64,000 nucleotides of DNA from Hungatella hathewayi WAL-18680 (GCF_000235505.1 NZ_JH379027.1:62001-126000), one strand, 5' to 3'; positions 9,160 to 17,811 are shown, counted from the first letter of the stretch. Notes: generated from the sequence alone by a model not told the origin. Translations and numbers: made by a program.

Positions 9160-10248
9160 ATGAAAACAGAAAAGAGGAGAGCATTCATTATCCATTTTGC
9201 TTATTTTTCAATTTTGTTTTTAATGGCTTTTACGGTTTTAAAATATGGCTTGTCCATGCTTTCCCCGTTTGTGGCGGCATTCCTGATTGCGTGGGTTTTA
9301 AAAGGCCCGATTGGATTTGTGTCAGGAAAGCTTCGCTTAAACTGGAAGCCAGCGGCTATTCTGGTGGTGCTGTTGTTTTACAGCACCATCGGATTTTTAA
9401 TATTTCTGTTGGGTGTCAAGGCTTTGTCCGCAGCAAAGGAACTTACAGCCAATCTGCCCGGTATTTACGCATATTATGTAGAACCTGCTTTAATCAGCCT
9501 GTTTGACAGCTTCGAGCAGTCGATTTTCCGGGTAGACAACACACTCCTGGCTGCCTTTATGGAACTGGAAACTCAGTTCGTCCAGTCGGCGGGGCAGATG
9601 GTTTCCGGCCTGTCCATGGACGCCATGGGGCATATCTCTGGGATTGCCTCTTCCCTGCCAGGCTTATTTATTGAAATCCTGCTCATGATTATTTCTACGT
9701 TTTTCATTGCTTTGGATTACCACCGGCTGACGGGATTTTGTCTGATGCAGCTTGATGGGAAAGCAAAAGATGTATTTTTCCAGATCAAAGAATATGTGGT
9801 AGGCACTTTGCTTGTATGTATCCGGTCCTATGCGCTGATTATGACGATTACGTTTGTGGAGCTGGCAGTAGGACTGTCTGTCATTGGCGTAAAAAATTCA
9901 GTTTTAATTGCGTTTTTAATTGCCCTCTTTGATATTCTTCCGGTATTGGGAACCGGAGGCATTATGATCCCGTGGACTATCCTTACGGCGCTGCAGGGAG
10001 ATTATCCGCTGGCGCTGGGACTTTTGCTGGTTTATCTGTTTGTTACAGTGGTCCGCAATATATTAGAGCCAAAGATTGTCGGCAGCCAGATCGGGGTTCA
10101 TCCGGTTGTGACCCTGGCGGGTATGTTCGTGGGCGCCCAGTTGTTTGGCGTCCTGGGGCTGTTTGGTTTTCCAATCGGGATTTCCCTGCTGCGCCACTTG
10201 AATGAAAAGGGAGCAATAAAATTATTTAAGATGGCGGAGGAAAAGTAA
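9160..10248 (+). CDS. AI-2E family transporter (YtvI/PerM-like permease)
   Basis: A 362-residue protein with about eight membrane segments and the family's C-terminal signature (LVTVVRNILEPKIVGSQIGVHPVVTLAGM-type region at about 290-320). Members export small molecules or ions; substrates range from autoinducer-2 to Na+/H+, and none can be assigned here. It starts after GAGGAGG, 22 bases downstream of the ATPase. Its stop codon TAA overlaps the next start (TAATG), so it is translationally coupled to the Na/Pi gene. Confidence 0.85.
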   Translation: MKTEKRRAFIIHFAYFSILFLMAFTVLKYGLSMLSPFVAAFLIAWVLKGPIGFVSGKLRLNWKPAAILVVLLFYSTIGFLIFLLGVKALSAAKELTANLPGIYAYYVEPALISLFDSFEQSIFRVDNTLLAAFMELETQFVQSAGQMVSGLSMDAMGHISGIASSLPGLFIEILLMIISTFFIALDYHRLTGFCLMQLDGKAKDVFFQIKEYVVGTLLVCIRSYALIMTITFVELAVGLSVIGVKNSVLIAFLIALFDILPVLGTGGIMIPWTILTALQGDYPLALGLLLVYLFVTVVRNILEPKIVGSQIGVHPVVTLAGMFVGAQLFGVLGLFGFPIGISLLRHLNEKGAIKLFKMAEEK

Positions 10249-11912
10249 TGAGTATGGGAATGTTTTTTGGATTATTGGGCGGTTTGGCGCTGTTTTTATA
10301 TGGTATGCAGATGATGAGCGTCAATCTGGAAGCGGCGGCCGGCAGCCGTATGAAGCATATTCTGGAACGCCTGACAGCCAACCGCTTTTTAGGGGTATGT
10401 GTGGGCGCCGGCATTACGGCGGTGATTCAGTCCTCTTCCGCCACAACGGTAATGGTGGTGGGCTTTGTCAATTCCGGACTTATGACGCTTAGGCAGGCAG
10501 TCTGGATTATTATGGGAGCGAATATCGGAACTACTGTCACCGGGCAGCTGATAGCTCTTGATATTGGTGAATTGGCCCCGCTCATTACTTTTATTGGCGT
10601 GGCGCTGGCACTTTTTGTTAAAAGGAAACAGACCCAGTTTGCCGGAGGTATTATTGCTGGTTTGGGAATCCTGTTTATCGGCATGGGCATGATGGGGGAG
10701 GCCATGGTTCCTCTGCGTGAATCGGAGGCATTTGTCAACCTTATGACCCGGTTCTCAAATCCGCTGCTCGGAATTTTGGCCGGAGCTGTTTTTACAGCCA
10801 TCATTCAGTCCTCCTCCGCTTCCGTGGGAATCCTCCAGGCGTTGGCTGTCAGTGGTCTGATCGGTTTAGACAGCGCGGTGTTTGTGCTGTTTGGACAGAA
10901 CATAGGAACCTGCATTACGGCGGCGCTTGCTTCTATTGGAGCGAGCCGTGACGCAAAGAGGGCGACTCTGATCCATCTGTTGTTTAATGTAATCGGAACA
11001 GCTGTATTTACGGCTGTCTGTATCATTTGGCCGCTTACAGGCCTGGTGGGAAGTTTTACGCCACATAATCCTGCGGCGCAGATTGCCAACATGCACACGC
11101 TGTTTAATATTGTGACAACGCTTTTGCTGCTGCCATTTGGAGCACAGCTTGCCCAGTTGGCAGGAAGGCTTCTGCCTGATAAGGCCATGGGAAAGGCGGA
11201 GGAGGAACGCTGGTTTGAGGATCTGCTGGAGTCAGAGCATGTGCTGGGGGTATCGGTAATTGCCAGAAAACAGTTGAAGGAGGATATCGGGCGGATGCTT
11301 TCCCTGGCTGCGGAAAATGTGGACAAGGGCTTTCTGACATTCGGGGACAGGGACGAGGCGGAATTGGAAAAAATCCTGGAGCGGGAGGAAGAAATCGACC
11401 TGCTGAATGCACGGCTGTCGCGGAAAATCTCAAAGGTTCTCCAGGCAGAGCATTCCCCGGCTGAGGTGGAAGCCCTGCGCCACATGTTCACGGTTATCGG
11501 CAACATAGAGCGTATCGGAGATCACGCAAAAAATCTGGCGGGATATGCCAAAAACATGATGGACCGGAAACTGGAGCTGTCAGATCAGGCGTCGGACGAG
11601 TTGGCGGAAATGAGGCAGTCCTGCAGGTGCGCCCTGCGGCTGCTCTGCAACGCGGATTATATTGCTTCGGGCTATCTGGCGGAGGAAGCCGCTCTGCTGG
11701 AGCAGGAGATTGATGATAAGGCAGCTTTGTACCGGTTGAACCAGATGGAACGTATGGGCGTGGGAACCTGCCATGTTGAGACTTCCATTCTGTATTCAGA
11801 AATTTTGACGGATTTTGAGAGGATTGGAGATCATGTATTAAATATAGCACGCGCCTGGGCCGGCCTGGAGGAGACGGACCGGCTCCCTGTAAGTGAAAAG
11901 GAGAAATTATGA
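10248..11912 (+). CDS. Na/Pi cotransporter family protein with PhoU-like tail
   Basis: A 554-residue protein resembling the NptA/YjbB group. Residues 1-310 form two inverted membrane repeats, each with the QSSSA substrate-site motif (QSSSATT at about 63 and QSSSASV at about 188). Residues about 340-545 are helical and PhoU-like, with repeated ERIGDH motifs (IGNIERIGDHAKN and DFERIGDHVLN). The family moves phosphate coupled to sodium. The gene overlaps both neighbours by one to four bases. Within this island phosphate transport connects with UppP, which releases phosphate outside the membrane. Confidence 0.9.
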   Translation: MSMGMFFGLLGGLALFLYGMQMMSVNLEAAAGSRMKHILERLTANRFLGVCVGAGITAVIQSSSATTVMVVGFVNSGLMTLRQAVWIIMGANIGTTVTGQLIALDIGELAPLITFIGVALALFVKRKQTQFAGGIIAGLGILFIGMGMMGEAMVPLRESEAFVNLMTRFSNPLLGILAGAVFTAIIQSSSASVGILQALAVSGLIGLDSAVFVLFGQNIGTCITAALASIGASRDAKRATLIHLLFNVIGTAVFTAVCIIWPLTGLVGSFTPHNPAAQIANMHTLFNIVTTLLLLPFGAQLAQLAGRLLPDKAMGKAEEERWFEDLLESEHVLGVSVIARKQLKEDIGRMLSLAAENVDKGFLTFGDRDEAELEKILEREEEIDLLNARLSRKISKVLQAEHSPAEVEALRHMFTVIGNIERIGDHAKNLAGYAKNMMDRKLELSDQASDELAEMRQSCRCALRLLCNADYIASGYLAEEAALLEQEIDDKAALYRLNQMERMGVGTCHVETSILYSEILTDFERIGDHVLNIARAWAGLEETDRLPVSEKEKL

Positions 11913-14089
11913 AACCTGGAAGAAAGAGTCTGGCGGCTATGCTGTTGCTGCTGGTTATAAGTGCTGCCGTTGTATGGTTTGGGCTGGGGGACGAGATAAA
12001 AGGTGCCAGGGATATGAGGTTTGGCATTGATATCCGCGGCGGTGTGGAGGCTGTTTTTGAGCCGGTGGGCCTAGACCGCGCTCCCACGGAGGCAGAGGTC
12101 ACGGCTGCCCGCAACATCATGGAATCCAGGCTGGATGATAAAAATATTCTGGACAGGGAGGTCACGGCGGACATCGACCGGGGATATGTGATTGTCCGCT
12201 TTCCATGGAAATCAGGGGAGACACAGTTTAACCCGGAAGCAGCCATTGCAGAACTGGGAGAAATGGCGAATCTGACGTTCCGCGACGAGGCGGGAAATAT
12301 CATGCTGGAAGGAAGGGACGTCTCTACCAGCAGCCCTGTGGAAAGCGGCGGAACCGGATTAAAGCAGTATGCCGTGGAACTCCACTTTACAGAGGAGGGG
12401 GCAAAGAAGTTTGAGGACGCCACAGGGAAGCTGACCGGTCAGCGCATGGGGATATTTATGGATGATGTCATGATCTCAAACCCAGTGGTAAAGGACCGGA
12501 TTACGGGCGGGAATGCTATTATTGACGGAATGGAAAGCTATGGGGAGGCGAAGGAGCTGTCTGACAAAATCAACGCGGGCGCCCTTCCTTACTCTATGGC
12601 GACCCGGAATTTCAGCACAATCAGCCCTTCGCTGGGATCGGCCGCCCTGGATATCATGATGGGAGCCGGGATTGCGGCATTTGTATTACTCTGTATCTTT
12701 ATGGTGATAAAATACCGGCTTCCGGGTTTTGTGGCCTGCCTTGGAATGGCTTTTCAGATGTGCCTGCAGCTTTTAGCCATCTCAGTCCCCCAATATACAC
12801 TGACACTTCCTGGTATCGCGGGTATTATCCTGTCTCTGGGAATGGCGGTGGATGCAAATGTAATTATCAATGAAAGAATCGGTGAGGAATTAAGAGATGG
12901 ATCTTCTTTAAGGGACGCGGTTCTTGCCGGGTATAAGCGGGCCTACAGTTCCGTGATGGACGGCAACATTACCAGCGCTATTGTGGCAGTCATTCTGATG
13001 ATTTTCGGCTCAGGTCCTATGCTTAGCTTTGGTTATACGCTACTGGCCGGTATTATTATCAATGTTGTAATTGGAGTGTACTATTCAAAGGTGGTTCTGC
13101 TGTCCCTGGTGAAGGAGGGCTGTTTTTCCTCTCCAGGCTGGTTCCGTTATAAGAAAGAACAGCGGATCTACCAGTTTATGAAGCACAGAAAGGTCTGGCT
13201 GTCCATATCGGCGGCGGCCCTGTTTTTAGGTTTCCTTGGACTTGCCAGAAATGGCGTGAGCTTGGACACCCAGTTTACCGGGGGAACGACACTGAAATAT
13301 GAGATTCAGGAGGAAACGGATTCGGAACGGCTGGCATCATCCCTGGGAGAAGCGCTTGGAAGAAATGTGAGCGTCCAGTTTACCAGGGAGGATGGACAGG
13401 GAAGGCAGTCCATGGTTGTTACGTTTGCCGGAAAGGAAGGTATCAGCCCGCAGGAACAGAAGCAGGCCACGGATCTGATTCACAGAGAATATGGAGAAAT
13501 GAACGCGGAGCTCTCGGAGACGTATTCTGTCCAGCCCTATATCGGGCAGCAGGCGTTAAACCGATCTATAATCGCTATGGGACTTGCGGCAGTATTGATT
13601 ACTCTGTATGTATGGATTAGGTTCTCGATTCTGTCCGGGCTTTCCGCGGGGCTGGCGGCCATGGCGGCGCTGGTACATGATGTGCTGATTGTGTTTGGCG
13701 TGTTCCTTGTTTTTGCGATTCCTCTGAATGACGCATTTGTGGCGGTGGTGCTTACGATCATTGGGTATTCCATCAATGACACTATTGTTATTTATGACAG
13801 GATACGGGAAAATATGAGGAAGGGGGAAGGGAAGGATATATTCTGGTTAGTGGATATGAGCGTATCCCAGAGTCTGTCCCGGTCTGTCTATACGTCCGTG
13901 ACAACCGTAATCGGTGTGCTGATTCTGGTGGCAGTGTCATGGTATTACCAGATACCTTCCATTTTTGAATTTTCTCTTCCTATGCTGTTTGGAATTGTCA
14001 GCGGCTGTTTTTCTTCGGTGTGCATTGCCAGTATCCTGTGGGCTTTATGGGTGAAGAAGAGGGACGCGTGGCAGACGGGGACGGAGTAG
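11909..14089 (+). CDS. secDF: Protein translocase SecDF (fused)
   Basis: A 726-residue SecD-SecF fusion. The SecD half (about 1-385) has FGIDIRGGVEAVF near the start, a large extracytoplasmic domain and SLGMAVDANVIINERI in TM4. The SecF half (about 425-720) has LDTQFTGGTTLKYE and GYSINDTIVIYDRIREN. The two halves carry six membrane segments each. SecDF pulls exported proteins across the membrane using the proton gradient. It overlaps the Na/Pi gene by four bases and ends the operon. Chromosomes normally carry a secDF, so a copy in a transporter cargo operon is unusual if the region is mobile. Confidence 0.9.
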   Translation: MKPGRKSLAAMLLLLVISAAVVWFGLGDEIKGARDMRFGIDIRGGVEAVFEPVGLDRAPTEAEVTAARNIMESRLDDKNILDREVTADIDRGYVIVRFPWKSGETQFNPEAAIAELGEMANLTFRDEAGNIMLEGRDVSTSSPVESGGTGLKQYAVELHFTEEGAKKFEDATGKLTGQRMGIFMDDVMISNPVVKDRITGGNAIIDGMESYGEAKELSDKINAGALPYSMATRNFSTISPSLGSAALDIMMGAGIAAFVLLCIFMVIKYRLPGFVACLGMAFQMCLQLLAISVPQYTLTLPGIAGIILSLGMAVDANVIINERIGEELRDGSSLRDAVLAGYKRAYSSVMDGNITSAIVAVILMIFGSGPMLSFGYTLLAGIIINVVIGVYYSKVVLLSLVKEGCFSSPGWFRYKKEQRIYQFMKHRKVWLSISAAALFLGFLGLARNGVSLDTQFTGGTTLKYEIQEETDSERLASSLGEALGRNVSVQFTREDGQGRQSMVVTFAGKEGISPQEQKQATDLIHREYGEMNAELSETYSVQPYIGQQALNRSIIAMGLAAVLITLYVWIRFSILSGLSAGLAAMAALVHDVLIVFGVFLVFAIPLNDAFVAVVLTIIGYSINDTIVIYDRIRENMRKGEGKDIFWLVDMSVSQSLSRSVYTSVTTVIGVLILVAVSWYYQIPSIFEFSLPMLFGIVSGCFSSVCIASILWALWVKKRDAWQTGTE

Positions 14090-14107
14090 CTTGGCGGAGC
14101 GTAATTT

Positions 14108-14130
14108 AACCGGGGTACTATGCCCGGTTT
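14108..14130 (+). terminator. Hairpin after secDF
   Basis: AACCGGG (14108-14114) pairs with CCCGGTT (14123-14129) across an eight-base loop just after the secDF stop. The T-run is short (TTT), so termination strength is uncertain. Confidence 0.45.
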
Positions 14131-14149
14131 CCGCGTGAATAAACAACAG

Positions 14150-14195
14150 GCAAAAACAGGGGCGTTGGGATATGTGTTGATTATCCCACCGCCCC
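14150..14195 (-). terminator. Terminator of the XRE membrane regulator gene
   Basis: On the minus strand a 12-14 base stem (GGGGCGGTGGGATA against TATCCCAACGCCCC, one mismatch) is followed by TGTTTTTG. Confidence 0.7.
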
Positions 14196-14266
14196 CTACT
14201 CGATTTTGTATCCACCGGATTCCGGTTTGACAAAACATAGTCCCGTTCTTACTAATCAGGTGTTTA

Positions 14267-15049
14267 TCAAAGATTATTTATCCTGTCTCTAACTTTTTTC
14301 ATCAATTTAAACCAGATACGGCTGCAATACTGTTCATTATGTATTAGCAACTCATACATATCTATTTTACCTACGGATTGAATGAATCCAAAGGCGCCCA
14401 GGGACAGACCGATGAAAATGAAGATATGGTATACGGCAGAGCCGATATAGCCTTTTGCGTCGATAGCAATAAATGTGATACAGACTGCCAGTAATAAGGC
14501 GCTCACGGTTGCTGCAACTTGATAACGCTTCTTAATCTGCATATATTGAGCGGACAGTTCCTGATAAAATACATGATCCAGAATCAAGGGTTCCTGCTTC
14601 AGAATTTTATGCGTGTCGTTTTCTTTAAAGGCACCGACAATCCAGATACAGATACCTGCCAAAAGAAATACGGCAATGCCTGGTGTTTTTAGGGGATCTC
14701 CGTCTGGCAACATGTTGTAAGGAATACCGCCAAGCAGCCAGGCTGCGGTTCCAAGGCCAAAATATCTATTAACCATGCTTTCGCTGGAAAGATAGCTGAC
14801 CGCCATCTCTCTTGTGACATAAATATTGCCGCTGTTTTGATTTTCTATTCCAGTGGTTTCTTTTAAAAGAAAGTCTACAGGAACCTGAAAAATATCTGAC
14901 AGCTTTAATAACTTTTCTGTTTCAGGATATCCATGGTTGTTTTCCCATTTACTGATTGCCTGACGGGTTGTATTTAGCTGCTCGGCAAGGGCTTCCTGTG
15001 ACAATCCCTTTTCTTTTCTGAGGTTGAAAAGCTTCTCTCCAAAATTCAT
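14267..15049 (-). CDS. XRE-type HTH protein with C-terminal membrane domain
   Basis: A 260-residue protein. Residues 1-62 form a Cro/C1-type helix-turn-helix (LRKEKGLSQEALAEQLNTTR, AISKWENN). Residues about 95-235 contain four predicted membrane helices, for example AVFLLAGICIWIVGAF and VYHIFIFIGLSLGAFGFI. One-component membrane-bound regulators of this layout are common in Clostridia and often act on nearby transporter genes. The start is well placed after AGGAGG. It lies between the secDF operon and the CorC gene. Its target is unknown; the leader-controlled transporter genes on both sides are candidates. Confidence 0.8.
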   Translation of the reverse strand: MNFGEKLFNLRKEKGLSQEALAEQLNTTRQAISKWENNHGYPETEKLLKLSDIFQVPVDFLLKETTGIENQNSGNIYVTREMAVSYLSSESMVNRYFGLGTAAWLLGGIPYNMLPDGDPLKTPGIAVFLLAGICIWIVGAFKENDTHKILKQEPLILDHVFYQELSAQYMQIKKRYQVAATVSALLLAVCITFIAIDAKGYIGSAVYHIFIFIGLSLGAFGFIQSVGKIDMYELLIHNEQYCSRIWFKLMKKVRDRINNL

Positions 15050-15157
15050 GTAGATTCCTCCTGATTTTGATGTTTTTATAATACCAGAACAAGCGGAATC
15101 CTTCTATCTTTTGCTGGATACACTTTGTCAACTTTTGGTTGCAGTCCTGAAAGATAC

Positions 15158-16417
15158 TTATTCTTCAGGTAAAGGCGGTTGATTATCCTTCACCATCACA
15201 CGGATCTGCTCCACCCGTTTTTCCGCCATTTTTAAAACAGTAACATTCAAATTCTGGTATTCAAACGAGTCCCCTTCCTTTGGAATCCGTCCGGCCAGTT
15301 CCATCACCCAGCCGCTGGCAGTGAGAAAATTAAAGTCCTGGTCTTTCTGCAATAATTCAAAAAGCCGGTCAATATTGGCGCTTCCCAGGACCAGGTATTC
15401 CTGATCGGATATCTTTTCTATTTCCTGCACCACTGTATCATGCTCGTCCCAGATATCGCCCACCAACTCCTCAAGAATATCCTCCAGCGTGACAATTCCC
15501 ACGGTTCCACCGAATTCATCCAGTATGACGGCAATGTGCATTTTATCCCGCTGAAGCTCCTTTAAAAGCTGACCTATTTTCTTTGTTTGGGCGATGAACA
15601 TGGCGGGCTTTATCATTTCCCGTATATCCCGGTCAGTGCGGATAATGTAGTTATGGAAATCCTTTTGATAGAGGATTCCGATGATATGGTCGATATTATC
15701 TTCATACACTGGCAGCCTGGAGAAGCCGGTCCGGGCAAACAGCTCTGCAATTTCCTCTTTGTCAGCATCCATTGGGATTCCTATAATATCAATTCTTGGG
15801 GTGAATATATCGCCTGCCTCCAGCTCCGTGAATTCAATGGCGCTGCGGATCAGGGTTCCTTCCTGCTTGTTGATCCCCCCGCCCTGCTCGGCCTCGTCTA
15901 CAATGGTAAGCAGCTCTTCTTCCGTAATTCCCCGTTCATCGGAAGAACGGAAAACGGCGGACAACAGCTTTTTCCATTGCCGAAACAGGAAGTTGGCGGG
16001 GGCAAGTATTTTAATAAAGACATTGAGGAGGGGGGCGGATAGCATGGCGAGGCGCTCCGGCGATTCCTTGGCAATACTTTTTGGAGATACCTCCCCGAAT
16101 ATCAGGACTACAATAGTAGTTACCACGGTGGAGACGCTGGCTCCGGCCTCGTCACCCAAAAAGCGCACGAAGATGAGCGTGGACAGGGAGGCGCAGGCAA
16201 TATTCACAATATTGTTGCCAATCAGAATTGTGGAGAGCATACCGTCGTAGTCCTCCGACAGCTTCAGGACAAGAGCGGCCCGTTTGTTCCCCTTTTCCGC
16301 CATGTTCTTTACCCGGATACGGTTAAGAGAAGAAAATGCCGTCTCCGTGGCGGAAAAATAGGCTGACATAATGATGCAGAAAACAATAATAATGAGGGAT
16401 ATGGTGTCACTTTCCAT
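15158..16417 (-). CDS. HlyC/CorC-family (CNNM-type) transporter with CBS pair
   Basis: A 419-residue protein. Residues 1-190 form the DUF21/CNNM membrane domain, starting with FSATETAFSSLNRIRVKNMA and LIGNNIVNIACASLSTLIF. A CBS-domain pair lies at about 205-325 (DIFTPRIDIIGIP, VILDEFGGTVGIVTLEDILEELVGDIWDE). A CorC/HlyC domain lies at about 335-412. The CNNM/MpfA group exports magnesium, and some members affect cobalt or sodium. The gene has a good ribosome site (AAAGGA) and its own leader upstream (16467-16633) with an acidic peptide and hairpin, as for the two plus-strand operons. Confidence 0.9.
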   Translation of the reverse strand: MESDTISLIIIVFCIIMSAYFSATETAFSSLNRIRVKNMAEKGNKRAALVLKLSEDYDGMLSTILIGNNIVNIACASLSTLIFVRFLGDEAGASVSTVVTTIVVLIFGEVSPKSIAKESPERLAMLSAPLLNVFIKILAPANFLFRQWKKLLSAVFRSSDERGITEEELLTIVDEAEQGGGINKQEGTLIRSAIEFTELEAGDIFTPRIDIIGIPMDADKEEIAELFARTGFSRLPVYEDNIDHIIGILYQKDFHNYIIRTDRDIREMIKPAMFIAQTKKIGQLLKELQRDKMHIAVILDEFGGTVGIVTLEDILEELVGDIWDEHDTVVQEIEKISDQEYLVLGSANIDRLFELLQKDQDFNFLTASGWVMELAGRIPKEGDSFEYQNLNVTVLKMAEKRVEQIRVMVKDNQPPLPEE

Positions 16418-16466
16418 TAAGGTGATTCCTTTCTGTGATGTTTTTTCTTTCTTTTTACACGAAAAC

Positions 16467-16501
16467 AGGCATGACTTCCCGCAACGGGCGCAGTCATGCC
16501 T
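16467..16501 (-). terminator. Attenuator-like hairpin of leader 3 (before the CorC gene)
   Basis: On the minus strand AGGCATGACT (16501-16492) pairs perfectly with AGTCATGCCT (16476-16467). An internal CCCG-TTG-CGGG stem and a following GTTTTC complete it. It begins three bases after the leader-peptide stop codon. The left arm resembles the GGCATAACCTGCG arm of leaders 1 and 2. Confidence 0.65.
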
Positions 16502-16503
16502 AT

Positions 16504-16566
16504 CTATGTATGGAAAAACAAGTTGTCGTTATATGGGGCAGCGTCTTCTGGCGCGTTGTCCGGCAT
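16504..16566 (-). CDS. Acidic leader peptide 3 (20 aa)
   Basis: A 20-residue ORF beginning MPDNAPEDAAPYNDN, with a strong GGAGGAGGG ribosome site eight to ten bases upstream. It shares the DAAP-x-Y-N pattern with leader 2 (MDDADSDAAPEYKN) but has Pro residues alternating with acidic ones. It lies between a good promoter and a hairpin, directly upstream of the CorC-type gene. Inferred role: cis-acting sensor peptide of an attenuator. Confidence 0.65.
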   Translation of the reverse strand: MPDNAPEDAAPYNDNLFFHT

Positions 16567-16604
16567 GTAATGTATTCCCTCCTCCAGTTTAATGATATGG
16601 CAAA

Positions 16605-16633
16605 ATTATACCAGAACAGAGAGCCGGAATCAA
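16605..16633 (-). promoter_or_regulatory. Promoter of leader 3 and the CorC-type gene
   Basis: On the minus strand TTGATT (16628-16633) and TATAAT (16605-16610) are spaced by 17 bases. It fires away from the divergent promoter at 16737-16765. Confidence 0.7.
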
Positions 16634-16736
16634 TAAAAATCTGTTATTTCGTACCGTTCCAGAAATCACCATATCTTTTTGAAAAAGCCAGGGCCTGACA
16701 AAATATAAAAATAGTGTTAAATGTATCCACATCCTG

Positions 16737-16765
16737 TTGACAGCAGATGCCCCTCCCCATATAAT
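16737..16765 (+). promoter_or_regulatory. Consensus promoter of leader 2 and the uppP operon
   Basis: Perfect TTGACA (16737-16742) and TATAAT (16760-16765) with a 17-base spacer. The spacer begins GCAGATGCCC, against GGAGATGCCC in the promoter at 6212. Confidence 0.85.
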
Positions 16766-16815
16766 ACCTTCATAACCTTGAAATAGGATTGATACGAAAG
16801 GAAATTACGGAACGT

Positions 16816-16965
16816 ATGGACGACGCCGATAGCGACGCTGCCCCAGAATATAAGAATAAGAATCAGAATAAAAAAGGCATAACCTGCGCTTATGAAAGGG
16901 CGCAGGCTATGTCTTTTTGTATTCTGACTTATATAAATAATGATTTAGAGAAGAAAGGTGGGTGA
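16816..16965 (+). CDS. Acidic leader peptide 2 (MDDADSDAAP...)
   Basis: This ORF starts with the same nine codons as leader 1 (MDDADSDAA), then PEYKNKNQNKKG. It lacks an early stop, so as read here it runs 49 residues through the terminator hairpin and ends at TGA (16963-16965), five bases before the uppP start. Only the N-terminal part may matter. Translating ribosomes would invade the terminator stem, which suggests coupling between leader translation and readthrough. Confidence 0.65.
   Translation: MDDADSDAAPEYKNKNQNKKGITCAYERAQAMSFCILTYINNDLEKKGG
16870..16920 (+). terminator. Attenuator terminator of leader 2
   Basis: AAAAAGGCATAACCTGCGC pairs with GCGCAGGCTATGTCTTTTT across a ten-base loop, with a T-run. 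It is nearly identical to the hairpin at 6363-6413 and lies between the leader start and uppP. Confidence 0.8.
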
Positions 16966-16969
16966 AACA

Positions 16970-17794
16970 TTGACAATTATAGAAGTTGTGGAAATATTAA
17001 AGGCGATTATCTTTGGCTTCATTCAGGGAGTGACGGAATGGCTTCCGGTCAGCAGCACAGGGCACATGATTTTGCTGAATGAGTTTCTGCCGCTGCGCCA
17101 GTCGAATGAGTTTATGGAACTGTTTTTTGTGGTTATCCAGTTTGGATCTATTCTGGCAGTTCCGCTTTTGTATTGGAAACGGATGGTCCCCTGGGCTTTG
17201 AAGGGCGGTTTTCGTCTAAAGCCGGATATCCTTCTCCTATGGGGGAAGATTGTCGTTGCCTGTATTCCCGCGGGCGTAGCGGCGCTTTTATGGAACGATG
17301 AGATAAACAATCTGTTCTACCACCCTTATGTGGTGGTTATTATGCTCATTGTTGTGGGGATTCTGTTTCTGGTGGTGGAGGCGCGAAAAAGAGAACCTGT
17401 GGTTCATACCGCGGTGGAGCTAACCTGGAGGGCTGCCTTATGGATTGGTTTTTTCCAGATGATTGCCGCCGTACTTCCAGGGACGTCCCGGTCCGGCGCA
17501 ACGATAATCGGAGCATTGATGATCGGGGTATCACGTATTGCGGCGGCGGAATTTACCTTTATCATGGCAGTCCCTGTCATGGTGGGGGCAAGCTTATTTA
17601 AGATACTTCAATTTGGCTGGGAATTAACCTGGGTAGAGGCGGTTATCCTGCTGACCGGAATGATTGTGGCGTTTCTGGTATCTCTGCTGGTGATACAGGG
17701 ACTAATGAATTTTATTAAGAAGCACAGCTTTAAAATTTTCGGGTGGTATCGGATTGGCTTAGGGATTGTTATGGCAATGTATCTACTTACTTAA
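16970..17794 (+). CDS. uppP: Undecaprenyl-diphosphate phosphatase (UppP/BacA)
   Basis: A 274-residue membrane enzyme that removes phosphate from undecaprenyl pyrophosphate to regenerate the C55-P lipid carrier for cell-wall synthesis; extra copies can raise bacitracin resistance. The two family motifs are intact: GVTEWLPVSSTGHM (about 20-33) and PGTSRSGATI (about 170-179). I chose the TTG at 16970 because AAAGGTGGG lies seven bases upstream; a GTG at 16958 is in frame but overlaps that site. It heads an operon with the DUF368 gene behind the acidic-peptide attenuator. Confidence 0.92.
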   Translation: MTIIEVVEILKAIIFGFIQGVTEWLPVSSTGHMILLNEFLPLRQSNEFMELFFVVIQFGSILAVPLLYWKRMVPWALKGGFRLKPDILLLWGKIVVACIPAGVAALLWNDEINNLFYHPYVVVIMLIVVGILFLVVEARKREPVVHTAVELTWRAALWIGFFQMIAAVLPGTSRSGATIIGALMIGVSRIAAAEFTFIMAVPVMVGASLFKILQFGWELTWVEAVILLTGMIVAFLVSLLVIQGLMNFIKKHSFKIFGWYRIGLGIVMAMYLLT

Positions 17795-17811
17795 ATCAGG
17801 AGGTATAAAAT

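Noticed and set aside
10805-12423. Long minus-strand ORFs (233 and 309 codons) opposite the Na/Pi and SecDF genes
   Set aside because: Both mirror GC-rich codons of well-supported plus-strand genes; translations are Ser/Pro/Arg-rich with no domain.
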